Shown: positions 45,241 through 54,772 of the stretch, one piece after another
Numbering within the stretch: position 1 is the first letter of the stretch
How the letters are laid out: the number at the start of each line of letters is the position of its first letter
Assembly: GCA_025738555.1 (NCBI GenBank)
Contig: JAOVFP010000005.1
Coordinates: 1,178,001-1,242,000, forward strand
Reading direction: 5' to 3'
Source of the DNA: Cyathus striatus
Lineage: Eukaryota; Basidiomycota; Agaricomycetes; Agaricales; Nidulariaceae
DNA: 64,000 bases
Program-made: the position numbers and the translations under genes
Notes under the pieces: model-generated
The model's input: only the letters and a program-made list of their open reading frames with translations
What the model was told of the DNA's origin: nothing
Databases searched by the model: none

Positions 45241-45297
45241 GGGCGTTGTGCACCCCCACTTTAATGTGCCGGAAGCGTTGCAGCTTGTGTTATTATA

Positions 45298-45426
45298 CCA
45301 GAGTTGGCACCTCAATGATGAATCAGCAAACCTTGAACTTATGAAGTACTCAGTACATAAGACCATCCTATGAGGTACCTGGTGCATAACACTGTACATC
45401 ACTACAGGATGAATTCTCTCTTATTA
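45298..45426 (+). promoter_or_regulatory. conserved leader upstream of membrane-protein copy 3
   Basis: Matches 15998-16163 and 51490-51624: CCAGAGTTGGCACCTC, CAGTACATAAGACCATC, GTGCATAACAC, GTACATCACTAC. The distal promoter segment has been separated from it by about 7.4 kb of transposon. Confidence 0.5.
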
Positions 45427-47925
45427 ATGCGATGTACTATACTGTACACCATCTTCTTGTGGCTACTCCCTCTCGCATACTCTGTAGAGCATAACTATAC
45501 CATTGATGATGGCTTTGGAAATCCACTGACGAATAAAATGCCCATTTACACCCCGAACAAATGGCAGAACCAGACGACATGTGAAAGTTGCTGGATTCAG
45601 CTTGACCTGTCTCAAGTTTTCATGGAAACATACACAGCCATAACTTACCACCCTGATATGAAAAATGCCTCTATAACCATGGAGTTCGAAGGTAGCATTG
45701 ATCTTTTGGAAGTACTATTGAAGCTCACTGTCGTGCAGGGATTGCAATATATGTGTACTTTATTATTTCCAACAAACAAAATTCAAGCGCCGACACTTAT
45801 TCAGCAGCCAATTTTACTATCAATGGTCAGATAGTTGGAAGTTTCAGCCACAGTCTAGATCTTTCAACCACTGAGATACTTTATAACCAAATGGTTTTTA
45901 ACAAAACTGATCTTCCAAATGGCATACATCAGCTAGTAGTATCTACTACTCTTGCTAACATGAATGCTTGGGTTAATTTTGACTATGCTATATGAATCGT
46001 GGCTTTCAATTTGATTGATCACTTCCGGTAAGCTGCGGGACAACGAACTGTTTAGTGAGCGAGAGTTTTATTGAGTGCATTTGGAATCATAATTGGCATG
46101 CGAGATCATTAAATTAATAAATTTGGAATCAATCAATCAAATCAATCCTTATGTAGTTTGAAATCAATGACAATTAAATAAGAAATCAATGAGAAATAAT
46201 TGTGCAATCAATGAGGAATCAATCAAAAATCAATGGATAACTCGAAATTGCTAGGTACCCAACTACAGGATATACTAAATAATAGGGTGGTTAACTATAT
46301 ACATACACTTACTTTATCTACTAGACCACAAGTCCTTTTTTGACAAGTAAACTTTTCTCTATATTACACATACCTGGAGAGCGAAATCAATGTTGAAATC
46401 AATCATTTGCACTTAGTTTAAATCACATTTCAAAGTAAAAGATCAATGCAAATTCCAAATGAAATCAATGAGAAATAAATAGGTAATAAACGCGAAATAA
46501 ATGCTAAAATCAATGTTATATCACTGAGAAATCAATGAGAAATAAATAGGTAATAAATGTGAAATAAATACTAAAATCAATGCTATATCACAGGGAAATT
46601 AATGAGAAGCAAATTGGTAATAAATGCGAAATAAATACTAAAATCAATATATTACTTCATTCTACTCTATAGCCTTCACAGAGGTGTATTAGTTTCAAAA
46701 ATGCTACAACAATGAAATCATACAATGATGTTTTCTGAACTGTAGCATTATTATTAATATAATACTTTTCACATAATATGTGCATGTATCTATGATGAAA
46801 ATAGATATAAGACAAGTATTGAATTAACATTAAATTTAGCATTGATTTCAGCAATGATTTCTCTATGATAAGACATTGATTTCGCTCTTCAGGTATGTGT
46901 AATATAGAGAAAAGTTTGCTTGTCAAAAAAGGACTTGTGGTCTAGTAGATAAAGTAAGTGTATGTATATAGTTAACCACCCTATTATTTAGTATATCCTG
47001 TAGTTGGGTACCTAGCAATTTCGAGTTATCCATTGATTTTTGATTGATTCCTCATTGATTGCACAATTATTTCTCATTGATTTCTTATTTAATTGTCATT
47101 GATTTCAAACTACATAAGGATTGATTTCTAACTACAAAAGGATTGATTTGATTGATTGATTCCAAATTTATTAATTTAATGATCTCGCATGCCAATTATG
47201 ATTCCAAATGCACTCAATAAAACTCTCGCTCGCTAAACAGTTCGTTGTCCCGCAGCTTACCAGAAGTGATCAATCAATTTGAAAGCTACTGGTGGCTATA
47301 TACACGTATGTAGAAATTGTTTTCACTGACATTTTATCTCTCATTTTTTTTAACAGGCAAGTTACAGACGATAGTGTCTCCACGGGTGTCTATTCCAGTG
47401 TCTCTTCATTTACTGCTAACTCGGATACCCCTGTATCTGGGATTGGAGGGGCTACCAGTACAGGTAGCCCCACTGGATCAGACTCTCAAAACTCCGGCTC
47501 CTCCAAGATGATAAAACAGTTGTTATCATTGGAGCAACCATTGGAGGAATCATACTTGTTGGTGCAGCTACTGCCCTCGTTTTCTGGCGGCGACTTCGAA
47601 AACGAAAAATTAATATTGGTGTGTTTACCAGTTCTAGAGTTCCATGGAAATAGCACCAATGAGAGTTCAATCGCCGTTTCAACTTGTTGCTTCCACAGAC
47701 TACAATCACTCCTGTATATCAACCGAGACCATTGGTGTACCTGACGAAGCACGTGTTTTATTTTCCAGATCGAAAACTACGTTGAATGATCTTGCTGTTC
47801 TGGAACATGCCATTCAAGTTTTTCATAATTATTTCAAGTGGCTAGTCCTTAGTGGTACTACTACAACGGAGTCCAGACCGCGGCATACTAGCGTCCATAA
47901 AGCCCGACTATCCCCGAGCACATAG
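45427..47925 (+). pseudogene. secreted/membrane protein, copy 3 (split by a foldback element)
   Basis: Exon 1 is 45427-45691 (265 nt, same as copy 4) and exon 2 starts at 45739 after an intron ending GTGCAG. Exon 2 is cut at 45993 and resumes at 47302-47305 after the foldback. Exon 3 starts at 47357. The signal peptide and ectodomain are intact (MPIYTPNKWQNQTTC). Exon 3 lost four bases near 47508 (AAGTCCAGACATAAAAC reduced to AAGATGATAAAAC), shifting the frame before the TM, and has a TAG near 47651. The tail is cut at 47910 by a LINE-like insertion. Confidence 0.85.
45994..47294. mobile_element. foldback element with ~400-bp arms in exon 2 of copy 3
   Basis: Arms 45994-46392 and 46873-47294 are reverse complements, apart from a 22-bp duplication of AAGGATTGATTTCTAACTAC type in the right arm. 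GCTATAT flanks both ends (45987-45993 and 47295-47301), and copies 1, 2 and 4 have the uninterrupted GACTATGCTATATACA. The outermost 6-8 bp of the arms differ. The centre is made of GAAATCAATGAGAAATAAAT units. There is no transposase; the 89-codon minus frame is not convincing. Confidence 0.85.
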
Positions 47926-48307
47926 CAGCCCTCTTCCGCTATGTCAGTGCCACTGCCCGCTTTCGACGCATGCTGGAGACCCTCCCTGAATGGGACCTCA
48001 CGGACCCTAATGAGAACCCTTGACTTGCACCTGCCCACGGACCCAGAGACGATTGTACGAATTTCCCTGACTATGACCGCCGCCTGCTCCCCCTTTTCCC
48101 TCCTTTGTAGATTAGTCGTGGAACTCCCTTTGGGTAAGCCTCCCTAGATGGGGCTATCTCTAACAGCCCTCCGGACGACAGTCCAGAGCCACACTTTACT
48201 TAGCACATACTCCCCCATAGATACACATAGACATACTGTAGTTGTGACATGGTTTTCCACAACCGACCAAATAAACTAGGATTTTTTATTTTTTATTTTT
48301 TTTATAA
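47911..48307 (+). mobile_element. 5'-truncated LINE-like 3' end
   Basis: Inserted into the tail of copy 3 between AGCCCGACTA and GGCCTGACTA, a roughly 10-bp duplication of a sequence present once in copies 2 and 4. The first bases read EHIAALFRYVSATARFRRML and run to a TGA near 48022, like the last residues of Tad1-type LINE reverse transcriptases. A 3' UTR follows, with a terminal TTTTTTATTTTTTATTTTTT tail. The T-rich rather than A-rich tail leaves the class uncertain. Confidence 0.55.
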
Positions 48308-48939
48308 GGCCTGACTAAGGGAGTGTAGAGCAGGCAAAATGCCTGCGATGCGATTCAGGAATTATCCGATACATCAAGACGTTCCAAATCATATTACGTA
48401 ATCACGCATCACGCATCATTGATGTGTCCGTATGCGTTCCGCTCGTCTCAACCTGTCCTCTCCTTCCGCTCGCTCTCTTCGTACTATCCTCAAATTATAC
48501 CTCTTCGTTCACCGTTCCGACACTATACCAAACTCCTGCGACACGTCGAACTCTCAAAATAGCTCCGACATCGGCACCGACACCAGACCCTGATGTTTGG
48601 AAAACTTATCCCCTCGCAAACCTCAACACATTGGACTATCTTACTGAGTTTCCTATTTATTTCTAATGTTTCACACTTTTCCTTTTACATCCTCCATCCG
48701 ATATAATTACTCTTACTTATTTTAGATTTATTGGTTTTTCTACTATATAAATCCCTGTAGTTATTCTACAGAAATCGAATCAATTTTCCCTCTCACTTTA
48801 GAACACCCCAGATCGGACGGATGTCTCGATCAACTCGCATATTTATTCTTTGACTAGGTACACCCAACCGACTGACCACCTCTTCAGGAGAATGCTACTT
48901 TTGAAAAACAGGCATACTCATTCTTTTTGCACGCAACTG
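48308..48939. other. gene-poor interval
   Basis: Begins with the displaced downstream part of copy 3. A plus frame 48424-48666 opens with a hydrophobic stretch (PLVSTCPLLPLALFVLSS) and ends NTLDYLTEFPIYF. It could be a secreted-protein first exon, but there is no supporting paralogue or splice context. Confidence 0.35.
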
Positions 48940-50019
48940 TATTGTCAGTATTAAGTGATACGACATTATGACGTAAGGTAAATACGTCGTTGGCTGTCGT
49001 GGTACTGAGTGGTTCTCAGAGGTTCTTATCCCATGCCTTATCACCAAGAAAACGACCTACCGATAACATGTGACCATATACACGTCGTCCAAGATAAAGT
49101 TGAGCTCAAGGCTTCACATTAATGTCACTTACCTTCACCGGTTGTCCACCGTCACTTCGATTGCTAGGTCACCAGCTCCGGGTAGCCTCATTGCATCACC
49201 ACCGTCGACGAAAACACCGACGAATACCTCAGGTGACATATCGAACGACCTTCTTGCGACCTTCTGCCCCCAATCCACATGGGCATCCATCCTCCTACTA
49301 TGAATTAACGTATCATGCAGGTGACACCACCTTGGGACTCGGGACTCGGGAGCACTGTTAGTGGTGCGTTGATGATAATGATGAGGTGGTGGTGTAGATG
49401 GAACGGTGGGGGGGGTGGTTGGTTGTCAAAGCTGGGCCATGATGCATGAGTACTGAGTACCGAATTGCATGTTATTCCCTCTTCCCTCTTCCACCTTCTC
49501 CCTTTTCTTCGTCCCTTTCCCTATTTCCTACTCCTTCCTCCGTTTCCCCCTTTCCCTCCCTCACCCATCGTCCTTTCTACCCCCATGCTGACACATAAAC
49601 AGAGACAAAGGAATAACAAAATTCGAAGTTCCCTTCCTCGACACTCACACGACACCGCAAACTCCCTGAACGTCGCTGCAACTTCGATCCTCCGCAGACG
49701 AGTTTACAGGGCTCTGCGGTGCAAGTCTCTCGGACGAGACAAAAGCGGTTGATGCGCCGTTTTCTGAGGGGTGTTTCAGAGGGTAGAGGATTATAATACA
49801 CTATTAGATTCGGTGAGTATCTTCGTTGATTTTGGTCGGTGGAGACCGAGAGGGTACTTCAAAGCGTGGACACAAGCGGCGATGGAAGGCTCGACGTATA
49901 GTTCGTTTAATTCAGAGTATTTGACTCGAGGAAGAACCTGGATATGATGGATAACGCGCAGATGTCCCGTATCCTGCATTCAGGGGAGGAAAAGGAAACC
50001 TGAGAGGAATTTCGGCTTA
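48940..50019. other. block D, 5' part: duplicated segment
   Basis: Paralogous to 13046-13866 and to 35780-36000. It shares the CTTCGATTGCTAGGTCACC region, the ATGAATTAACGTATCATGC run, the pyrimidine tract ending CACACGACACCGCAAACTCC and TTAGATTCGGTGAGTA. CpG is common here, unlike block A. Short frames on both strands; product unknown. Confidence 0.45.
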
Positions 50020-50442
50020 ATGCATCTGGTTATTCTCTATTACTCCTCCACTTTCTTTCGTAACTTTCATCTCACAGGCTCCACACCCTATCACTTTCCC
50101 TCAACTCGGACCTCGACAGCACCCTCCCAGACATCCGCAAACATATCTTCGACAATCCCATCGTCATGCTCGCGTATTCCGTTAGAGGTAGTATACAGAC
50201 GCTCGATGGCAATGTTCGAAACGCGAGATTGGCTGGGGAGGGCATTGGGTGTGTGGATGTGTTGTGTATTTTGCAAGCGCCCCTATGGTTCGTTCGTTCT
50301 TTCTCTCTTACTTGTAAGTTTTATTGAAGCTATACGAAAGGGGTGTAAGGAGAGCAGTATCTTCCGTCTACTGCTATATGTTATCGAAGGGGAGAAGATG
50401 GTCTTGCGGGATTACCAGTTGACAGTGGATGAGAACGAGTAA
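50020..50442 (+). CDS. hypothetical gene remnant, best copy of the block A/D duplication
   Basis: A plus-strand reading conserved with block A passes through LDSTLPDIRKHIFDNPIVML and ARLAGEGIGCVDVL (about 50120-50270). After a frame change or intron near 50275-50330 it ends FRLLLYVIEGEKMVL....TVDENE with a stop at 50442. The exact exon limits are not determined and the protein family is not recognised. Its position upstream of a membrane-protein copy in both blocks shows that the two were duplicated together. Confidence 0.35.
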   Translation: MHLVILYYSSTFFRNFHLTGSTPYHFPSTRTSTAPSQTSANISSTIPSSCSRIPLEVVYRRSMAMFETRDWLGRALGVWMCCVFCKRPYGSFVLSLLLVSFIEAIRKGCKESSIFRLLLYVIEGEKMVLRDYQLTVDENE

Positions 50443-51482
50443 CTGGCGCTAAGTGTGACCGACAGAAAATCTAAGCGGCGGCAGGACAGTGAATATTTGC
50501 AGAAATGTGCATTCAGAGAGTAAATCCATGGGTACAGCGACGTGGATCAGGGAGAAAGCGAGGGGATTTGCATGTTCGTGTCGTGTCCATAGTTGCTTGA
50601 CATGGCTTGACAGCGTTCGGGCCGTATCTCCTCAACGGAATGGCGAGGGTTGTGTCGCCTGTCGGCTATGACCGAGGCCACAATCAGCGTGAGGATGAGA
50701 GGAAGAGGGAAATGAGTCAATTTAAAGCTTAAATCGGGAATCGAGCTGGGATCGAACTTGAGACCTACTGAAATGTGCGCGTAGTAATTTTAGGTTAGCC
50801 TTCATCATATTATGAAGGTTTTACGCGTACGCTACAACCTGACACATCCAGGACACATCCTTACAACTTGTCTGTTCATGGACTAAACTTCAATTTAGGT
50901 ACCAGCATGAAAAAATCTCCACCAGAAAATGGTACATCCCTCATAAATTCAAGATCTTCGTCATGCTGCTTTTCTGGATTAAATAAACCTCAGTTGATGT
51001 GCCAGTGTGCTGGGTTGCATGCATCTCCGGCCAACTCGGTCGTCCTCTAATGTCGCTTTGGCTAGTAGATATCTCGTTTCACAGTCTGTCTGTCGCCTTG
51101 GAAACCTGAGCTTGAAGTTGATCCCGCCAAATTCAGAAACAGGCGTTCTACTGTCGATGACCACAACGCACCAGATGAGCCTACTGAACATGGGATGGGT
51201 CAATTTTTCAGTTTGGTACTGGTTTGTATCGCCTACATTTGTCCTCTCATTGAACAGATCTAGATAGAAGTAGTTTCTGCAAGCTTTGATGCCATTTGGC
51301 TGCACCTGATACTTGGAGAGATCCCACATCCGTCGTCCCTCAGTTACCTACTCCGCAGAACTTTCCGGGGATACACTTTCGAGGTTGTTCCCCGACCAAA
51401 TGACTAGAGAAGCTTACAAGATGTTTAGAAGACGATGAACGATGGGGTCTCGTCTTTATTGTGCCGGAAGAGTTACAACTTG
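50443..51482. other. duplicated upstream segment of copy 4 (empty site for two transposons)
   Basis: Continues block D. 50605-50700 matches 36030-36110, and 50890-51440 matches 37314-37840. Around 51424-51470 it keeps the uninterrupted sequence into which the hAT (37841) and the 40600 element inserted in block C. Confidence 0.6.
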
Positions 51483-51624
51483 TGTTATTCCAATACCAGA
51501 GTTGGCATCTCAATGATGAATCAACGAACATTGAACTTGTGAAGTGCTCGCTACATAAGACCATCTTACAGCGTACCTGCTACATAACACCGTACATCAC
51601 TACGAGACGAATTCTTATTCATTA
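51483..51624 (+). promoter_or_regulatory. conserved leader upstream of intact copy 4
   Basis: Shared with copies 1 and 3: CCAATACCAGAGTTGGCATC, GTGCTCGCTACATAAGACC, CTACATAACACC, GTACATCACTAC and ATTCTTATTCATTA immediately before ATG. This leader lacks the upstream in-frame ATG of copy 1. Confidence 0.5.
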
Positions 51625-52987
51625 ATGCGATGTACTATACTGTACGCCATCTTCTTGTGGTTACTCCCTCTCGCACGTTCTGTAGAGCAGAACTATACAA
51701 TTGATGATAGCTTTGGAGATTCTCTGACAAATAAAATGCCCATTTACTACATCCCGGAAGCATGGAACAACCAGACGTGTGGAGGTTGTGTGATTCGGCC
51801 TGACCCGTCGAACGCTCACTCTGGAACGTACACCTCCACAACTTACAACCCTGTACAGCAAAATGCCTCTATAACCATGGAGTTTGAAGGTAGCATCGAT
51901 CTTTTGGAAGTACTATTGAAGCTCACTAGCATGTAGGGATTGCAGTATATGTTTTCTTTATTCTTCCGAACAAACAACCGGCCAGTATTACCACTTATTC
52001 AGCAGCCAACTTCACTATCGATGGTCAGATAGTTGGAAATTTCAGCCACAGCCCAGATTTTTCAACCACCGATATACTTTATAACCAAATGGTTTTTAGC
52101 AAAAATGATCTTCCGAATGGCATGCATCACCTGGTAGTATCGACTACTGTTGCTGACATGAGGGTTTATATCAATTTCGACTATGCTATATACACGTATG
52201 TTGGACATGTTTTCGCTAACATTTGTTTCTCATTTGTTTTCGCAGGAAAGTTATAGATGTAGTTTTCCCCACGAATGTCGATTCCAGTGTCTCTTCATTT
52301 TCTGCCACCTTGGATGCTCCTGTATCTGACTCCAAGTCTGGAGAAACGTCTACTACAGACGTTCTTAGTGAAACTCTCGGAAGGGTTAGCGGTACAGGTA
52401 GCCCCACTGGATCAGATACTCGAAAATCTGGCTCCTCCAAGTCCAGACATACAACAGTGTCTATAATTGGAGCAACAATTGGAGGAATCATACTTATTGG
52501 TTCAGTTACTACCCTCTTCGTCTGGCGAAGACTTGGTAAACAAAAAATTAATATTAGTGTACTTACCAGTTCTGGGGTTCCATGGAAAAAAGCACCAACG
52601 AGAGTGCAATCGCCGTTCCTTGAACTTGCTGCTTCCACAGACTACAATCACCGCCATACATCAAACGAGACCATTGGTGTACCTGATGAAGCGCATCGCT
52701 TATTTTCCGGGTCGGAAACCATGTTGAATGGCCTTGCCATTGTGCAACGTGCCTTTTTTCGTAATTATTTCAAGCCGCCAAGCCGTAGGCGGCATACAAG
52801 TGTCCACAAGCCTCGACTAAGGGAAAATGCTGCAACGGACAATCAAGCTGAAGGTTTAGCAGATGACAGTGACATGAGGGAACAGATACAGGCGATGCAA
52901 GCTCAGATTGAGCTTTTACAGAGGCAGCAGCAAATTATATGGGTAGAAGGATTATCAAATGATCCTGCACCAAGCTATTCCACTTGA
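51625..52987 (+). CDS. secreted/single-pass membrane protein, copy 4, intact (421 aa)
   Basis: Exons 51625-51889, 51937-52195 and 52246-52987, with 47- and 50-bp GT-AG introns; spliced length 1266 nt with no stop until 52987. Residues 1-20 are a signal peptide (ILYAIFLWLLPLA). The ectodomain has a CGGC pair and several sequons (NYT, NQT, NAS, NFT). About 175-245 is an S/T-rich stalk, 246-268 a TM helix (VSIIGATIGGIILIGSVTTL) followed by WRRLGKQK, so N-out/C-in topology. The tail ends in a coiled coil (385-407, REQIQAMQAQIELLQRQQQ). Such Mid2-like one-pass proteins are common in agarics; a wall-sensing or adhesion role is only a guess. It is the one undamaged member in the window. Confidence 0.88.
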
Positions 52988-53961
52988 TAATCTTTATTTG
53001 ATTCTCGTGATCTGCCAGTATGCACCCAGAATGTACATTCAGATCGAGCCATCTGTGGCTAAGTCTCATCTCTTATTTTATGTTTCTCAAGTTTCTCTCG
53101 CCACCGCCGTATTCTTAATTGGGGCTTATTATGTAGTAACTAAATGTACTTATACTTATGAATCATATACATTTTTGTATGCTTAAGTACTGATATATTG
53201 TTTGTTGTAGCTGATATACTTAGAAGTTAGTAAAGAGGCCCGGGTCAACTGTTGTGATCCCGTTCGCGCCCCTGCAGAAGGATAGATGCAGCGGTAGAAC
53301 TCGACTTTGAACTCACGCACTGGGCTATGGAACCATGCAGCGACTCTTTGTTGAACTTGCAAAGGGCCTATCCAATGGCCGCTGGCCTGCTTTAGTCGTT
53401 AAAGCTTCCGGTTCAAGTTCAATGGAAATATGGAGCGATACGTGGAGGTGGTTGCTGTATTTATAGGCGTAACAATGACAATATTTTGAGTGTATGGTTG
53501 GCTCGAGAGAACACCCATTTTACTCTGTATGTTCCTCTCGTCAAGATGGAAGTGGCGGTGTCTATTGATAGTATGAGCGGGATAGGAGCTAATGCTGATG
53601 ATCTCGTTAAGTCGACTGAGTAGCTTCTTGCTAGCTTTCTAACGTCGAGTGTGCGAATAGGGTATCTCTTGGAGACACTATAATTCTAGCAAAGCTATCA
53701 GGGAGCTGGGGCGTTACGCGTATTCGATGTGGTGCTACGAGCTCACCAAAATTACATATTTTTCGCTTTACACTCCAATTGTAACTCCTTTCACATGTAA
53801 GTCCTTTTAAATAGTTATTCCCACTACCTTTAGGTAGTTGGGTTTTGGGGGGCTAAATTGAAAATTTTTGGCGGGGTTTTTCATAAAAATGAGGTGACAT
53901 AGTGATTACTATAGCTGACCCTGAAAGTGGCCATCGAGTGATTTGAGGGACCACAGCACCA
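52988..53961. other. 3' flank of copy 4 and block D/E junction
   Basis: The shared 3' flank (ATTCTCGTGATCTGCC, then TATGTTTCTCAAGTTTCTCTCGCC) is followed by a 340-bp segment (53230-53570) repeated at 54495-54772. It contains GGGCTATGGAACCATGCAGC and CTGCTTTAGTCGTTAAAGCT. Near 53820 is CCCACTACCTTTAGGTAGTTGGGTT, shared with 23610. No gene supported. Confidence 0.5.
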
Positions 53962-54285
53962 AATTGAGCCAGATTGGAAACGATATTGAATGACTTTGCC
54001 GCTAAGCAACATGTTATTTTTCGTAATTATTTCAAGCAGCTAGGCCGTAGTGGTACAACAGAGTCCAGGCCACGGCATGCCAGCGTCCACAAGCCCCAAT
54101 TGAGGGAGAATACTGCGACGGACGACCAAGCTGAAGGTTCAGCGGATGAAACTGACGGGATCTCTAGGGTGAGAGAACAGGTGCAGGCGATGCAAGCTCA
54201 GATCGAGCTTTTACAGAGGCAGCAACAAAGTATATGGGTAGAAGGATTATCGAATGATCCTGCACCACCAGGTTATTCCCTGTGA
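53962..54285 (+). pseudogene. secreted/membrane protein, fragment E (tail only)
   Basis: Begins within exon 3 at about ETILNDFA and runs open to the stop at about 54285. It covers the cytosolic tail with RNYFKQLGRSGTTESRPRHA and the coiled coil REQVQAMQAQIELLQRQQQ, ending GLSNDPAPPGYSL. It is closest to copy 4 in its C terminus. The signal peptide, ectodomain and TM are missing; 5' of the breakpoint is unrelated sequence. Confidence 0.8.
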
Positions 54286-54772
54286 TAAATTATATTTGAT
54301 TCTCGTGATTTGCCGGTATGCACCCAAAGTATACCCCGAGATCGAGCCATCTGTGGCGAAGTCTAACCTCTTATTTTATGTTTCTCAGGTTTCTCTTGCT
54401 ATCGCCATATTCTTAATTGGGGTTTGCTGTGTAGTTATTAAATGTACTTATACTAACTTATGAATCATACATATATTTGTAAGCTTTAGTACTAGCCCGG
54501 GTCAACTGTTGTAAGCCCATTTGCAGCTCTGCAGAGGGGTAGATGCCACGGTGGAACGCGACCCTGAACCCACTCACTGGGCTATGGAACCATGCAACGA
54601 CTCCTCGTGAAACGTGCAAAGGGCCTATCCAAACACCGCTGGCCTGCTTTAGTCGTTAAAGCTTCCGGTTCAATTTCAATGGAAAGATGGACCAATACAT
54701 GGAGGTGGTTGCTAGATTCGTAGGCATAATAGTGACGATATTTGGAAAGTATAGTTAGCTCGGGAAAACACC
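54286..54772. other. 3' flank of fragment E, second copy of the 53230 segment
   Basis: Repeats the flank of copy 4 at good identity up to AGCTCGGGAAAACACCA at about 54772, where similarity stops and hAT-2 sequence follows. The breakpoint defines either the left end or a truncation of hAT-2. Confidence 0.6.

Larger units (their letters stand above)
40600..45258 (-). mobile_element. TIR DNA transposon, possibly undescribed family
   Basis: The ends are exact 16-bp inverted repeats TGGGGGTGCACAACGC, with CTTTAAT on both sides (40593-40599 and 45259-45265). If the terminal T is counted out, the flanks are 8 bp, TCTTTAAT/ACTTTAAT. The empty site is preserved in block D near 51455 (GTCTTTATTGTGCCGG). 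Subterminal GTCACA/TGTGAC motifs occur inside both ends. The only gene is the minus-strand two-exon gene at 43969-40856. It lies 22 bp from the hAT end, in the same ancestral promoter segment. Confidence 0.88.
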
